From: Pseudooceanicola algae
GTDB taxonomy: Bacteria; Pseudomonadota; Alphaproteobacteria; Rhodobacterales; Rhodobacteraceae
Assembly: GCF_003590145.2 (NCBI RefSeq)
Contig: NZ_CP060436.1
Location: 153,501 to 217,500, forward strand
Direction of reading: 5' to 3'
DNA length: 64,000 bases
Below the pieces are notes generated by a model. It had not been told where the DNA came from and made no database searches. It saw only the letters and a program-made list of their open reading frames with translations. Every line of letters begins with the position of its first letter. Within the stretch, counting starts at the first letter, position 1. Both the position numbers and the translations under genes were made by a program. Positions 6,765-16,211 of the stretch are shown piece after piece.

Positions 6765-9473
6765 TCACTCGGTCGGGGTGTCGGGCGTGGCCGCAGTCTT
6801 TGTCGCAGCCTTCGTTGTCGTCTTGGCGGCAGGCTTCTTCGCGGCCGTGGTCTTCTTTGCCGTCGCAGCCTTTGCCGGGGCCTTCTTGGCCGCCGGTTTC
6901 TTTGCAGCGGGCTTCTTGGCGGCGGCTTTCTTGGGCGCGGCCTTCTTGGTGACCTTCTTGCCGGATTTCGCCGCGCGTTCCTCGATCAGCTGCACGGCTT
7001 CTTCCATGGTCAGCTTCTCGGGGTCGCTTTCCTTGGGCAGGGTCGCGTTGATCTTTTCCCACTTCACGTAAGGCCCGTATTTGCCTTCCATGATGGCGAC
7101 CGGGCCGCCCGCGTTCGGGTGTTCGCCGATCTCGCGCAGGGTCTTGGCCGCGCCGCGCCCCTTTCGGGAGGCCAGCTTTTCGGCCAGCAACTGCACCGCG
7201 TGGTTCATGCCCACGGTCCAGACGTCCTCCAGCCCTTCGAGGTTGGCATTTGTGCCGCCCCGGTCGGATGTGCTTTCGGCGTGCTTCAGATACGGTCCGT
7301 AGCGCCCGATATTGGCCCAGACGTTCACGCCGTCCTCGGGGTGCGGGCCGATCAGACGGGGCAGGGCCAGCAGGCGCACGGCGTCTTCCAGGCCGAGGTC
7401 CTCGGGGTTCCATTCCTTCGGCACCGACTGGCGCGGCGGCTTCTTGTTCTCTTCGCTCAACTCGCCCCGTTGGCAATAGGGACCAAAGCGCCCCTTCATG
7501 ACATAGATCTTGTCGCCCATGTCCTCGCCCAGAAGCTTGCCTTCGGGCGGGATCGCGCTGGCCTCGGCTTCGGGGTTGGGCGGGCCGAAGGGGCGGGTAT
7601 AGCGGCACTCGGGGTAGTTCGAGCAACCGATGAAGGCGCCGCCCGAACGCGCGGTGCGCATCGACAGCTTGCCCTGGCCGCAGTTCGGGCACAGGCGCGG
7701 GTCGGTGCCGTCGGGCGTCGGCGGGAACAGGTGCGGCGAGAGGACCTCGTTGATCTTGTCGAGCACCTCGGTGATGCGCAGTTCGGAGGTATCGGCAATC
7801 GCGGCCGAGAAATCGCGCCAGAAGCGCCGCAGCACCTCCTTGTAGTCGCGGTCACCGGCCGAGACGTCGTCGAGTTCCTCTTCCAGGTCGGCGGTGAAAT
7901 CGTACTCGATGTATTTCGCGAAGTAGTTCGACAGGAAGGCCGTCACCAGCCGCCCCTTGTCCTCGGGGATCAGGCGGTTCTTGTCCTTCAGCACATAGCC
8001 ACGGTCCTGGATCGTGGTCACGATCGAGGCATAGGTCGAGGGCCGGCCGATGCCGAGCTCTTCCATCCGCTTGACCAGCGTCGCCTCGGTGTAGCGGGGC
8101 GGGGGCTGGGTAAAGTGCTGATCCGGCGTGATCTTGCGCTTTTCGGCCGGCTCGCCCTGCTTGATCATCGGCAGGCGCTTGTCGTCGTCATCCACGACGG
8201 CGTCATCGCGGCCCTCTTCGTAGATCCGCATGAAGCCGTCGAACAGCATGACCTGCCCCGTGGCGCGCAGTTCGACCTGGCCGTCGGCGCTTGCGACATC
8301 GACGGTGGTGCGTTCAAGCCGCGCGGCCTCCATCTGGCAGGCCAGCGTGCGCTTCCAGATCAGGTCGTAAAGCTTGCGCTGGTCGTTGTCGGAAATGTGC
8401 AGCGCCGCCGCGTCCTTCGTCATGTCGGTCGGGCGGATGCATTCGTGCGCTTCCTGCGCGTTCTTGGCCTTGTTCTTGTAGACCCGCGGGCTGCCCGGCA
8501 CGTAATCGGCGCCGTAGCGGTCCTTGATCGCCTCGCGCGCGGCCGTCACCGCTTCGGGCGCCATGTCGATGCCGTCGGTCCGCATGTAGGTGATGTGCCC
8601 GGCCTCGTACAGCCGCTGCGCCGTGCTCATCGTCTGACGTGCACCCATCGAGAACTTGCGGCTGGCTTCCTGCTGCAGGGTCGAGGTCATGAAGGGCGGC
8701 GAGGGGTTGCGCGCGCCGGGCTTGGCCTCGACCGATTTGACGCTCAGGTCGCGGCTGGTCACGGCCTGCACTGCGACACTGGCCGAGGTTTCGTTACCGA
8801 TGTCGTAGCGGTCTAGCTTCTTGCCGCCCAGAACCGTCAGGCGGGCTTCGTATTCATTGCCGCCGGGCGTGCCGAGCAGCGCCTTCACGGTCCAGTATTC
8901 GCGCGGCTTGAAGGCCTCGACCTCCATCTCGCGCTCGACGATCAGGCGTAGGCAGACCGATTGCACCCGGCCGGCGGATTTCGCGCCGGGCAGCTTGCGC
9001 CACAGGACCGGGGACAGGTTGAAGCCGACAAGGTAGTCCAGCGCGCGGCGGGCAAGGTAAGCCTCCACCAGCGGGGCGTCGACCTCGCGGGGGTTCTTCA
9101 TCGCCTCGGTGACGGCGGTCTTGGTGATCGCGTTGAAGACCACGCGGCTGACCGGCGTATCCTTGTTGATCGCCTTTCGCTTGCGCAGGGCCTCTTCGAG
9201 GTGCCAGGAAATCGCCTCGCCTTCGCGATCGGGGTCGGTTGCGAGGATCAGCGCATTGTCGTCCTTCAGCGCGTCGGCGATGGCCTTGACGTGCTTCTTG
9301 CTGTCCGAAGCGATCTCCCACAGCATTTCGAAATCGTTGTCGGTATCGACCGAACCGTTCTTGGGCGGCAGGTCCCGGACGTGCCCGTAAGAGGCCAGGA
9401 CCGTGTAATCAGAGCCCAGGTATTTGTTGATCGTCTTCGCCTTGGCAGGGGATTCAACAACGACGACGGGCAT
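6765..9473 (-). CDS. topA: DNA topoisomerase I with Lys/Ala-rich C-terminal tail
   Basis: The 902-residue type IA topoisomerase relaxes negative supercoils. The Toprim domain begins VVVESPAKAKTI (residues 4-15) and holds the acidic cluster ATDPDREGEAISWH near 78-91. The catalytic tyrosine is Tyr296 in ITYMRTDG. A four-cysteine zinc ribbon (CPNCG and CSNYPEC) follows in the second half. The last 55 or so residues are runs of AAKKPAAKK type, resembling histone H1-like tails that add non-specific DNA binding. The start is the MPVVVVE ATG at 9473; an upstream extension lacks homology. A UUCG terminator follows. Confidence 0.97.
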   Translation of the reverse strand: MPVVVVESPAKAKTINKYLGSDYTVLASYGHVRDLPPKNGSVDTDNDFEMLWEIASDSKKHVKAIADALKDDNALILATDPDREGEAISWHLEEALRKRKAINKDTPVSRVVFNAITKTAVTEAMKNPREVDAPLVEAYLARRALDYLVGFNLSPVLWRKLPGAKSAGRVQSVCLRLIVEREMEVEAFKPREYWTVKALLGTPGGNEYEARLTVLGGKKLDRYDIGNETSASVAVQAVTSRDLSVKSVEAKPGARNPSPPFMTSTLQQEASRKFSMGARQTMSTAQRLYEAGHITYMRTDGIDMAPEAVTAAREAIKDRYGADYVPGSPRVYKNKAKNAQEAHECIRPTDMTKDAAALHISDNDQRKLYDLIWKRTLACQMEAARLERTTVDVASADGQVELRATGQVMLFDGFMRIYEEGRDDAVVDDDDKRLPMIKQGEPAEKRKITPDQHFTQPPPRYTEATLVKRMEELGIGRPSTYASIVTTIQDRGYVLKDKNRLIPEDKGRLVTAFLSNYFAKYIEYDFTADLEEELDDVSAGDRDYKEVLRRFWRDFSAAIADTSELRITEVLDKINEVLSPHLFPPTPDGTDPRLCPNCGQGKLSMRTARSGGAFIGCSNYPECRYTRPFGPPNPEAEASAIPPEGKLLGEDMGDKIYVMKGRFGPYCQRGELSEENKKPPRQSVPKEWNPEDLGLEDAVRLLALPRLIGPHPEDGVNVWANIGRYGPYLKHAESTSDRGGTNANLEGLEDVWTVGMNHAVQLLAEKLASRKGRGAAKTLREIGEHPNAGGPVAIMEGKYGPYVKWEKINATLPKESDPEKLTMEEAVQLIEERAAKSGKKVTKKAAPKKAAAKKPAAKKPAAKKAPAKAATAKKTTAAKKPAAKTTTKAATKTAATPDTPTE

Positions 9474-9753
9474 CAGGATTCCTTTCGCATGGCGGCGCGA
9501 CTCGGGGATTGCGCCTTGGCGGCGGAACATGTGTGGTCAGCGGCCCGGTTGTCAATGGAGCCATTTTGCTGCGGGTGCAAGGCCGCTTTGCTGGGGTTTT
9601 CCACTGCGACGGGCGGATCGGCGCCGGCAGGACAGTGAGACAATCCCTGCGATTGCTTGGGCAGGAGCGGTGGAAAGACGCCTGCGCCGGGCGCGAAACC
9701 GAAGCGCGGGGGCTTTTGCGAATCGGCTTGGCGTACAGCAGATGGGCAGCCCT

Positions 9754-10893
9754 TCAGCGGACAAGCGCGATCATCCCGCCGGGACACCGTTCTATGCGGC
9801 CCTGAAGCTCCAGATCCGTCAAAAGGGGGGCCACATCGCGCGCTGCGGCCGAGACATCCCGGATCAGGGTGTCCTCGGCCAGGGGCGCCGCGCCCAGCCG
9901 GTCGAGGATTGCCGCGCGCAGCGGGGCGCTGTCGGGTTTGCGCGGCGTATCGGTTGGGCCTTGGCGAACAGGTGCGCGCAGGGTTTCGGGGGCAGCGGTG
10001 GGGCCAAGCGCCTCGATCACGTCGCGGGCGTTCCGCACCAGGGTTGCGCCGTCGCGGATCAGCATGTTGCAGCCTGCCGCGCGGGGGTCGAAGGGATGGC
10101 CGGGTACGGCCAGCACGTCGCGGCCCTGGTCAAGCGCGGTGCGCGCGGTGATCAGGGAACCGGAGCGCGCGGCGGCTTCGACAACGACCACGGCGCGGGC
10201 CAGCCCGGCGACCAGGCGATTACGGGTCGGGAAATGCCGCGCCATGGGCTTCATGCCGATAGGTTGTTCGGAAACACGCAGGCCCGACCGAACGATGCGC
10301 GAGGCGAGGTCGGCGTTTTCCTGCGGGTATATCGTATCGACGCCCCCCGCCTGCACGGCCACGGTGCCGGATTTCAGGCTGGCTTCGTGGGCTTCGGCAT
10401 CGACCCCCCGGGCAAGGCCCGAAACCACGACGAATCCTTCTTCGGACAGTTCAGCGGCCAGGCTGCGCGCCATGCGCAGCCCCAACGACGACGCCGACCG
10501 CGCACCGACCACGCCGACCATCGGGCGCGACAGCATTTCCGGGCGTCCCAGCACCCAAAGAAGGGGGGGCGGATCGGCAAGGTCCAGCAATTGCACCGGA
10601 TAGCCCGGCCCGCCGAGGAACAGCAATTGCGCCCCGTTGCGATGGCCCCGGTTCAACTCCTGTTCGGCAGTGGCAAGGGAGCAGGGGGCATAGCTTTCCA
10701 CCCCGGCGTCGCGGGCAATGCCGGGCAGCGCGTCAAGCGCGGCTTCGGCGCTGCCGTGCTCTGTCAGGAGCCGGTAGAAGGTCGCGATACCGATGCGGTG
10801 AGAGCGCAAGAGACGAAGCCATGCCAGCCGAGCATCTTCCGTGGTGGGTGGGAGTGGGGGGTGAGTGGAAGGATGTGTATCCACGACCGTCAT
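9754..10893 (-). CDS. dprA: DNA-processing protein DprA
   Basis: This 379-residue protein has the Rossmann-like DprA core: VGVVGARSASSLG near residue 125, then VVSGLARGVDAEAH, GGVDTIYPQEN and FPTRNRLVAGLA. A winged-helix-like C-terminal part follows (RAAILDRLGAAPLAEDTLIRD), as in many DprA proteins. DprA loads RecA on incoming single-stranded DNA. In Rhodobacter capsulatus it is needed to receive DNA from the gene transfer agent and depends on CtrA. A CtrA-like site lies 41-55 bases upstream here. About 280 bases separate it from topA, and I see no gene there. Confidence 0.95.
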   Translation of the reverse strand: MTVVDTHPSTHPPLPPTTEDARLAWLRLLRSHRIGIATFYRLLTEHGSAEAALDALPGIARDAGVESYAPCSLATAEQELNRGHRNGAQLLFLGGPGYPVQLLDLADPPPLLWVLGRPEMLSRPMVGVVGARSASSLGLRMARSLAAELSEEGFVVVSGLARGVDAEAHEASLKSGTVAVQAGGVDTIYPQENADLASRIVRSGLRVSEQPIGMKPMARHFPTRNRLVAGLARAVVVVEAAARSGSLITARTALDQGRDVLAVPGHPFDPRAAGCNMLIRDGATLVRNARDVIEALGPTAAPETLRAPVRQGPTDTPRKPDSAPLRAAILDRLGAAPLAEDTLIRDVSAAARDVAPLLTDLELQGRIERCPGGMIALVR

Positions 10894-10933
10894 GACTCCG
10901 TCTGCTTGCAGTACCGTCTTACGATCGTGGTGG

Positions 10934-10948
10934 TTAATTTACGGTAAA
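10934..10948 (-). promoter_or_regulatory. CtrA-like binding site upstream of dprA
   Basis: TTAA-TTTACGG-TAAA matches the CtrA consensus TTAA-N7-TTAA at seven of eight fixed positions. It sits 41-55 bases before the dprA start, a usual distance for CtrA activation. It also contains TTTACGGTAAA, an odd-length palindrome, so another factor is possible. Confidence 0.45.
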
Positions 10949-11017
10949 TGCCAGAAGGCCCGGAAGGCTACGGCCTGTGCGGCGGTCTGACGCAGGGTCG
11001 GCCCGCCGCGTGTTCTG

Positions 11018-12439
11018 TCAGGACGCAGAGCCCCCGACGGTCAGTCCGCCGATCAGGACGGTCGGCTGGCCGACGCCCACGGGAACCCATTGCCCGGCCT
11101 TGCCGCAATTGCCCATGCCGGGGTCCAGCGCCATGTCGTTGCCAAGGGCGCGGATCTTCTTCATCGCCTGGGGGCCGTCACCGATCAGCGTGGCGCCCTT
11201 GACGGGGGCGACACGCTTGCCGCCCTTGATCAGGTAGGCCTCGGTGCAGGAAAAGACGAACTTGCCGCTGGTGATGTCGACCTGGCCGCCGCCGAAGCCG
11301 ACCGCATGGATGCCGTCCTTCATGTCCGCGACGATATCATCGGGATTGGCCTCGCCGCCCAGCATGTAGGTGTTGGTCATGCGCGGCATCGGCGCATGGG
11401 CATAGCTTTCGCGGCGCCCGTTGCCGGTCGGCTCGACGCCCATCAGGCGCGCGTTCTGGCGGTCCTGCATGTAGCCGACAAGGATGCCGTCCTCTATCAG
11501 CACGTTCTTTCCGCTCGGCGTGCCCTCGTCATCCACGGTGATCGACCCGCGCCGGTCGGGAATCGTGCCGTCGTCCAGCACCGTGACACCGCGCGCGGCG
11601 ACCTGCTGACCGATCAGCCCGGAAAAGGCCGAGGCGCCCTTGCGGTTGAAGTCTCCTTCCAGACCGTGGCCGACGGCTTCGTGCAGCATGACGCCGGGCC
11701 AGCCCGGACCCAGCACCACGTCCATGATGCCGGCAGGGGCGGGAATCGCCTCGAGGTTCACAAGGGCCACGCGCAGCGCCTCGCGCGCCTTCGCCTGCCA
11801 ATCGGCCGCCAGCAGCAGCCCGTCGAGCGCAATCCGCCCGCCGCCGCCCGCCGTGCCCGTCTGGCGCTGCCCGTCCTGTTCCACGATGACCGAGACATTG
11901 ACCCGCGTCATCGGGCGCACATCGCGCAGGATGCCGCCTTCGGGGCGGAGAATCTCGATCTCCTGGCAGGAGGCGGCGATGGTGGCCGAAACCTGCACCA
12001 CACGGGGATCGAGATCGCGGCAATAGGCATCGATCTCGCGCAGGGTATCGACCTTGACCGGGAAGGAGTGGCCGGCGATCGGATCGAGGTCCGCATAAAG
12101 ATGTCGGTTGGTGGCGCGCGGGGCAGGGGCCATCGCGCCGCCGCCATCGCCCACGGCCAGCCGGGCGGTGGCCACGGCCCGCTTCAGCGCAGATTCGGAG
12201 ATTTCGGTGGCATGGGCATATCCGGCCACCTCCCCACGCACGGCCCGCAGGCCGAATCCCTCGGCGGCGTCATAAGAGGCGGTCCTGACGCGCCCATCGT
12301 CGAAATGCAGCATTTCGGAGCGCCGGCGTTCAAGAAACAGCTCTCCGTCGTCGGCGCCGGCGGTCGCCTCGTGCAACAGGCGCAGCGCGGCACCTTCGTC
12401 GAGCATGGTCTCGAAGGGGCGGAAGGGGGTATCGGGCAT
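11018..12439 (-). CDS. tldD: Metalloprotease TldD
   Basis: The 473-residue protein matches TldD in length and carries its zinc motif HEAVGH at residues 253-258, followed by GLEGDFNRKG. TldD and TldE (PmbA) form a heterodimeric protease that trims unfolded peptides, matures some ribosomal peptides and degrades CcdA-like antitoxins. No tldE is present in the window, as is common since the two genes are often unlinked. The gene is divergent from the cytochrome oxidase operon; its start codon is 50 bases from an FNR-type box, so shared control is possible. Confidence 0.95.
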   Translation of the reverse strand: MPDTPFRPFETMLDEGAALRLLHEATAGADDGELFLERRRSEMLHFDDGRVRTASYDAAEGFGLRAVRGEVAGYAHATEISESALKRAVATARLAVGDGGGAMAPAPRATNRHLYADLDPIAGHSFPVKVDTLREIDAYCRDLDPRVVQVSATIAASCQEIEILRPEGGILRDVRPMTRVNVSVIVEQDGQRQTGTAGGGGRIALDGLLLAADWQAKAREALRVALVNLEAIPAPAGIMDVVLGPGWPGVMLHEAVGHGLEGDFNRKGASAFSGLIGQQVAARGVTVLDDGTIPDRRGSITVDDEGTPSGKNVLIEDGILVGYMQDRQNARLMGVEPTGNGRRESYAHAPMPRMTNTYMLGGEANPDDIVADMKDGIHAVGFGGGQVDITSGKFVFSCTEAYLIKGGKRVAPVKGATLIGDGPQAMKKIRALGNDMALDPGMGNCGKAGQWVPVGVGQPTVLIGGLTVGGSAS

Positions 12440-12488
12440 GAAAAGCGGCCTTTCTGGTCATGGCGGACAGGGCAGGATACGAAAATTC

Positions 12489-12502
12489 TTGATCTAAATC
12501 AA
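12489..12502. promoter_or_regulatory. FNR/FnrL-type box in the tldD-ctaC divergent region
   Basis: TTGATCTAAATCAA is an exact match to the FNR consensus TTGAT-N4-ATCAA. A TAGAAT hexamer at 12546-12551 could be the -10 of the ctaC promoter, placing the box centre about 62 bases before the expected start, a class I position. Oxygen control of aa3 oxidase would make sense. Whether it activates or represses cannot be read from sequence. Confidence 0.65.
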
Positions 12503-12629
12503 AAAAGCGTCCGTTTGCCGCAAGACCGATTATTGTTCTAAGGGCTAGAATATGGTTTTAAACGTCGACAGACAACGGGAGCGATCCCGGCTGACCATAG
12601 CGACACGCAGCAATTGATCAGGGTGACCG

Positions 12630-13463
12630 ATGCGACTCTTGAAATCTTTCCTGGCCTTTCTGGCCGCAGTCACGGCCCTTCCCGCTTTCGCGCAAGAGCT
12701 GGAGACCATCGGCAAGCCCCATCGTGGCGGCATCGGCTTCCAGCCTGCCGCGACAGAGCTGGCCCGCGACCTGCACTGGCTTGACGGCATGCTGTTGGTG
12801 ATCATCACGGTTATCGTGGTTTTCGTCACCGGCCTGCTGATCTACTGCATCGTGCGGTACAACCGCCGTGCAAATCCGAAGCCTTCGACCTTTACCCACA
12901 ACTCGCCGCTTGAAATTGCATGGACGATCGTGCCGATCGTGATCCTGCTCTTCGTGCTGGCCTTCTCGCTGCCGACCCTGTTCAAGCAACAGGAAATCCC
13001 GGATGGCGATATCCATATCAAGGTGACCGGCAACCAGTGGTACTGGAGCTATGAATACACCGACGACGAGATCGTCTACGACGGCTTCATGCTGCCGAAA
13101 GAGGATCTGGCGTCGCATGGCTACGCCGAGGACGAATACCTGCTGGCCACAGATACGGCCGTCATCGTCCCGGTCGGCAAGGTCGTCGTGATGACCGTCA
13201 CCGGGTCCGACGTGATCCATTCCTGGACGATCCCGGCCTTCGGTGTGAAACAGGATGCCGTGCCTGGCCGCCTCGCGCAGCTGTGGTTTGCCGCCGAACA
13301 GGAAGGCATCTATTTCGGCCAGTGTTCCGAGCTTTGCGGCAAGGACCACGCCTATATGCCGATCACCGTCAAGGTTGTGGACGAGGCGACCTACGACGCC
13401 TGGAAAGCCGCCAGCCAGGATGCGGGGCAATTCGTTCCCCTGACCGATCTGACGACAAGCTGA
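12630..13463 (+). CDS. ctaC: Cytochrome c oxidase subunit II (aa3 type)
   Basis: The 277-residue precursor has a signal peptide ending PAFAQ near residue 22, two membrane helices (about 52-75 and 95-117), then a periplasmic cupredoxin domain. CuA ligands are all present: His197, Cys232, Glu234, Cys236, His240 and Met243 in [15 protein letters not shown]. An aromatic stretch QWYWSYEY serves electron entry from cytochrome c. It leads an operon with heme O synthase, assembly factors and subunit III. Subunit I is not here, which is usual for this family. An FNR-type box lies upstream. Confidence 0.97.
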   Translation: MRLLKSFLAFLAAVTALPAFAQELETIGKPHRGGIGFQPAATELARDLHWLDGMLLVIITVIVVFVTGLLIYCIVRYNRRANPKPSTFTHNSPLEIAWTIVPIVILLFVLAFSLPTLFKQQEIPDGDIHIKVTGNQWYWSYEYTDDEIVYDGFMLPKEDLASHGYAEDEYLLATDTAVIVPVGKVVVMTVTGSDVIHSWTIPAFGVKQDAVPGRLAQLWFAAEQEGIYFGQCSELCGKDHAYMPITVKVVDEATYDAWKAASQDAGQFVPLTDLTTS

Positions 13464-13567
13464 TCCGGGCGACCCGCGCCTGTCCCTGCCGGGGCAGGCA
13501 CACGGAGAGGGCCCCGGTTCAGGGACCGGTTCTCCGAAAAAGTCCGGCTATCTGAAAGAAAGACCCC

Positions 13568-14506
13568 ATGAGCGACGCGAGCATCACCCCACAGGCAGCG
13601 ACAGGCGAGGCGGAATTCGGCGATTACATCGCCCTGCTGAAGCCGCGTGTCATGTCCCTGGTCGTGTTCACCGCGTTTGTTGGGCTGGTCGCGGCGCCTG
13701 TTCCCGTGCACCCGGTCATCGCCTTTTGCGCCGTGCTGTTCATCGCCATCGGCGGCGGCGCCTCCGGGGCGCTGAACATGTGGTATGACGCGGATATCGA
13801 CGCGGTGATGAAGCGCACTGCCCGCCGCCCGATCCCTTCGGGGCGGGTCGGCGCGCAAGAGGCGCTTGGCCTCGGGCTGGCGCTGGCGGGCTTTTCCTGC
13901 GTCATGCTGGCGCTGGCGGCGAATGTCTTTTCGGGGCTGTTCCTGGCCTTCACGATCTTCTTCTACGCAGTGGTTTATACCATCTGGCTGAAACGCTGGA
14001 CGCCGCAGAACATCGTCATCGGCGGGGCGGCAGGGGCCTTTCCTCCGATGATCGGCTGGGCCGTGGCGACGGGCGGGGTCAGCATCGAATCGGTGCTGAT
14101 GTTCCTGCTGGTCTTCATGTGGACCCCGCCGCATTTCTGGGCCCTCGCCCTGTTCATGAAAAGCGACTACGAAACTGCCGGCGTGCCGATGCTGACCGTG
14201 ACACATGGCCGCCCGGCCACGCGGCGCCATATCGTCGCCTATACGCTGCTGCTGGCGCCGCTTGCGATCGGCACTGGCTTCACCTCGATCGGCGGGCCGC
14301 TTTACATGGCGGTGGCTGTCGTGCTGAACGTCCTGTTCCTGGCCGGAGCCCTGCGCATCTGGCGGCGGGATGAGACCCAGGCGGCGGCAGATGGCTACAA
14401 GGTCGAAAGAAGCTTCTTCCGCCTGTCACTGATCTACCTTTTCGCCCATTTCGCCGCGATTCTGGGCGAAGCGGTGCTGGGCCATTACGGCATGGGGGGC
14501 TGGTAA
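13568..14506 (+). CDS. ctaB: Protoheme IX farnesyltransferase (heme O synthase)
   Basis: This 312-residue UbiA-family membrane protein adds a farnesyl group to heme b to make heme O, the precursor of heme A for aa3 oxidase. The first Asp-rich motif MWYDADIDAVMKRT (near residues 73-86) binds the prenyl diphosphate, and eight to nine membrane helices are apparent. A second polar loop holds MKSDYETAGVPML. It lies 104 bases after ctaC and one base before the next small gene, in the conserved oxidase operon order. Confidence 0.95.
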   Translation: MSDASITPQAATGEAEFGDYIALLKPRVMSLVVFTAFVGLVAAPVPVHPVIAFCAVLFIAIGGGASGALNMWYDADIDAVMKRTARRPIPSGRVGAQEALGLGLALAGFSCVMLALAANVFSGLFLAFTIFFYAVVYTIWLKRWTPQNIVIGGAAGAFPPMIGWAVATGGVSIESVLMFLLVFMWTPPHFWALALFMKSDYETAGVPMLTVTHGRPATRRHIVAYTLLLAPLAIGTGFTSIGGPLYMAVAVVLNVLFLAGALRIWRRDETQAAADGYKVERSFFRLSLIYLFAHFAAILGEAVLGHYGMGGW

Positions 14507-14507
14507 G

Positions 14508-14708
14508 ATGCCGCTGGCTCATGAACATGAAATCCACCGCCGCCGCTTTTCCCGCAATGCCGGGCTCGGCGTGGTGCTGGGCGCCTTTGTGGTGCTGATC
14601 TTCGTGCTGACCTTCGTGAAGGTCACACAGCAAAGCATGGTCTTCCCCGATCAGCCGACCACTTCGGGCACGCCTTCCGCCCCCTTTGAAGTACAGGAAG
14701 GGCAGTGA
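14508..14708 (+). CDS. Small single-pass membrane protein of the cytochrome oxidase operon
   Basis: The 66-residue protein has a basic N-terminus (HEIHRRRFSRN), one hydrophobic helix at about residues 19-38 and a Pro/Thr-rich tail, so it is probably anchored with the tail in the periplasm. It starts one base after ctaB and its TGA overlaps the ctaG ATG. Small proteins in this position occur in related oxidase operons; some are grouped as CoxF-like, but I cannot confirm that match by eye. A role in oxidase assembly or as an accessory subunit is inference. Confidence 0.8.
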   Translation: MPLAHEHEIHRRRFSRNAGLGVVLGAFVVLIFVLTFVKVTQQSMVFPDQPTTSGTPSAPFEVQEGQ

Positions 14709-15301
14709 TGGACCGCAATATCAAGACCCTCTGGCAGACCGTCGGCGTCGTTGTCGTCATGGGCTCCCTCGCCTGGGCGGCGGTGCCGGCCTACAACTTT
14801 TTCTGCAAGGTCACCGGCTTTGGCGGCATCACGCAAGAGGCCGACGCCGGATCGGACATCGTGCTGGATCAGACGATCAAGGTCCGCTTCGATGGCTCGC
14901 TTGACCGCAACATGCCCTGGTCATTCCGCCCCGTGCAGCGCGAAATGGAAGTGCGCATCGGCGAAACCGCCCTTGCCTTCTACGAGGCGCATAATCCCAC
15001 GGATCGTGTCGTCGCGGGCACAGCGGCCTACAACGTCACGCCCTACGAAGCGGGTGGGTTTTTCACCAAGATCGACTGTTTCTGCTTTACCGAACAGGTA
15101 TTGCGGCCCGGCGAGACTGTGCAGATGCCCGTGACCTTCTACGTCGATCCCGAAATCGTCGCGGATCGCGATGCAAAGCATGTCCACACGATCACCCTGG
15201 GCTATACCTTTTACGAAACCGAACTGCCCGAAGGCTATGTCGTTCCCGAGGAACAGGCAGAGCTTCGGGTCCCGACCCCAACTGCAACCGATTTGAACTG
15301 A
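14708..15301 (+). CDS. ctaG: Cytochrome c oxidase assembly protein CtaG (Cox11)
   Basis: The 197-residue protein has one N-terminal membrane helix (about 10-27) and a periplasmic domain with the copper motif CFCF, Cys124 and Cys126 in DCFCFTEQ. Cox11 inserts copper into the CuB site of subunit I. The ATG at 14708 shares its first base with the preceding TGA (TGATG), implying coupled translation; a GTG three bases earlier is the only longer option. Subunit III follows after 25 bases. Confidence 0.95.
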   Translation: MDRNIKTLWQTVGVVVVMGSLAWAAVPAYNFFCKVTGFGGITQEADAGSDIVLDQTIKVRFDGSLDRNMPWSFRPVQREMEVRIGETALAFYEAHNPTDRVVAGTAAYNVTPYEAGGFFTKIDCFCFTEQVLRPGETVQMPVTFYVDPEIVADRDAKHVHTITLGYTFYETELPEGYVVPEEQAELRVPTPTATDLN

Positions 15302-15326
15302 CCCGGCCGCGGCGAGGAAGAACGAT

Positions 15327-16127
15327 ATGGCGCACGAAAAGAACCACGATTACCACATTCTCCCACCGTCGATCTATCCGTTCCTGGGGTCGGTCGGCAC
15401 TTTCATCATGCTCTTCGGTGCGGTCGTCTGGATGAAGATCGCCGGGCCGTGGATGTTCCTCGTCGGCCTGGTCATCGTGCTCTACACGATGTTCGGCTGG
15501 TGGAGCGATACCGTCGCGGAAAACAAGGCCGGGGATCACACTCCGGTCGTCCGCATCGGCCTGCGCTACGGCTTTATCCTGTTCATCATGTCCGAGGTGA
15601 TGTTCTTCGCGGCCTGGTTCTGGAGCTTCTTCAAAAGCGCAATTTACCCGCTTGGCCCGGAATATCCGGCCGTGGACGGTGTCTGGCCGCCCGCCGGGAT
15701 CGAGACCTTCGACCCCTGGCACCTGCCGCTGATCAACACGCTGATCCTGCTGTGCTCGGGCGCGGCGGCGACCTGGGCGCACCATGCGCTGGTGCATGAA
15801 AACAACCGCAAGGACGTGAAGACCGGCCTGACCATCGCCATCGCCCTGGGGCTGATCTTCACCGCCTTCCAGGCCTATGAATACAGCCATGCGGCCTTCG
15901 GGTTCGGCGGCAACATCTACGGCGCCAACTTCTTCATGGCGACGGGCTTCCACGGGGCGCATGTGATCATCGGGACGATCTTCCTGTTCATCTGCCTGAT
16001 GCGCTTCCACTCGGGTCATTTCACCCCCGAGAACCACGTCGGTTTCGAAGCGGCAGCCTGGTACTGGCACTTCGTCGATGTGGTCTGGCTGTTCCTGTTC
16101 GCCGCGGTCTATATCTGGGGCGGCTAA
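15327..16127 (+). CDS. ctaE: Cytochrome c oxidase subunit III
   Basis: This 266-residue membrane protein has the seven-helix pattern of subunit III. Conserved segments include an N-terminal [27 protein letters not shown] near the middle, the conserved Glu in [22 protein letters not shown] and the C-terminal [14 protein letters not shown]. Subunit III stabilises the catalytic core and helps proton entry. It is the last gene before a strong terminator, so it closes the ctaC operon. Confidence 0.97.
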   Translation: MAHEKNHDYHILPPSIYPFLGSVGTFIMLFGAVVWMKIAGPWMFLVGLVIVLYTMFGWWSDTVAENKAGDHTPVVRIGLRYGFILFIMSEVMFFAAWFWSFFKSAIYPLGPEYPAVDGVWPPAGIETFDPWHLPLINTLILLCSGAAATWAHHALVHENNRKDVKTGLTIAIALGLIFTAFQAYEYSHAAFGFGGNIYGANFFMATGFHGAHVIIGTIFLFICLMRFHSGHFTPENHVGFEAAAWYWHFVDVVWLFLFAAVYIWGG

Positions 16128-16165
16128 ACCGACCTGGCCTTCAGGGACCAGACAGGGAATTTCGG

Positions 16166-16191
16166 AAAAGGCGCGGGGTTCCGCGCCTTTT
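16166..16191 (+). terminator. Strong hairpin terminator between ctaE and surf1
   Basis: An 11-pair perfect stem AAAAGGCGCGG / CCGCGCCTTTT with loop GGTT ends in a T-run. It lies only 18-21 bases before the surf1 start, so it should end most oxidase transcripts while some may read through. Confidence 0.88.
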
Positions 16192-16211
16192 CCTGCGAAC
16201 AGGGGGGCGTG

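Noticed and set aside
9474..9787. Possible gene between topA and dprA
   Set aside because: Available frames overlap the dprA end or lack a start signal. I see nothing but a weak GCGC hairpin near 9690.
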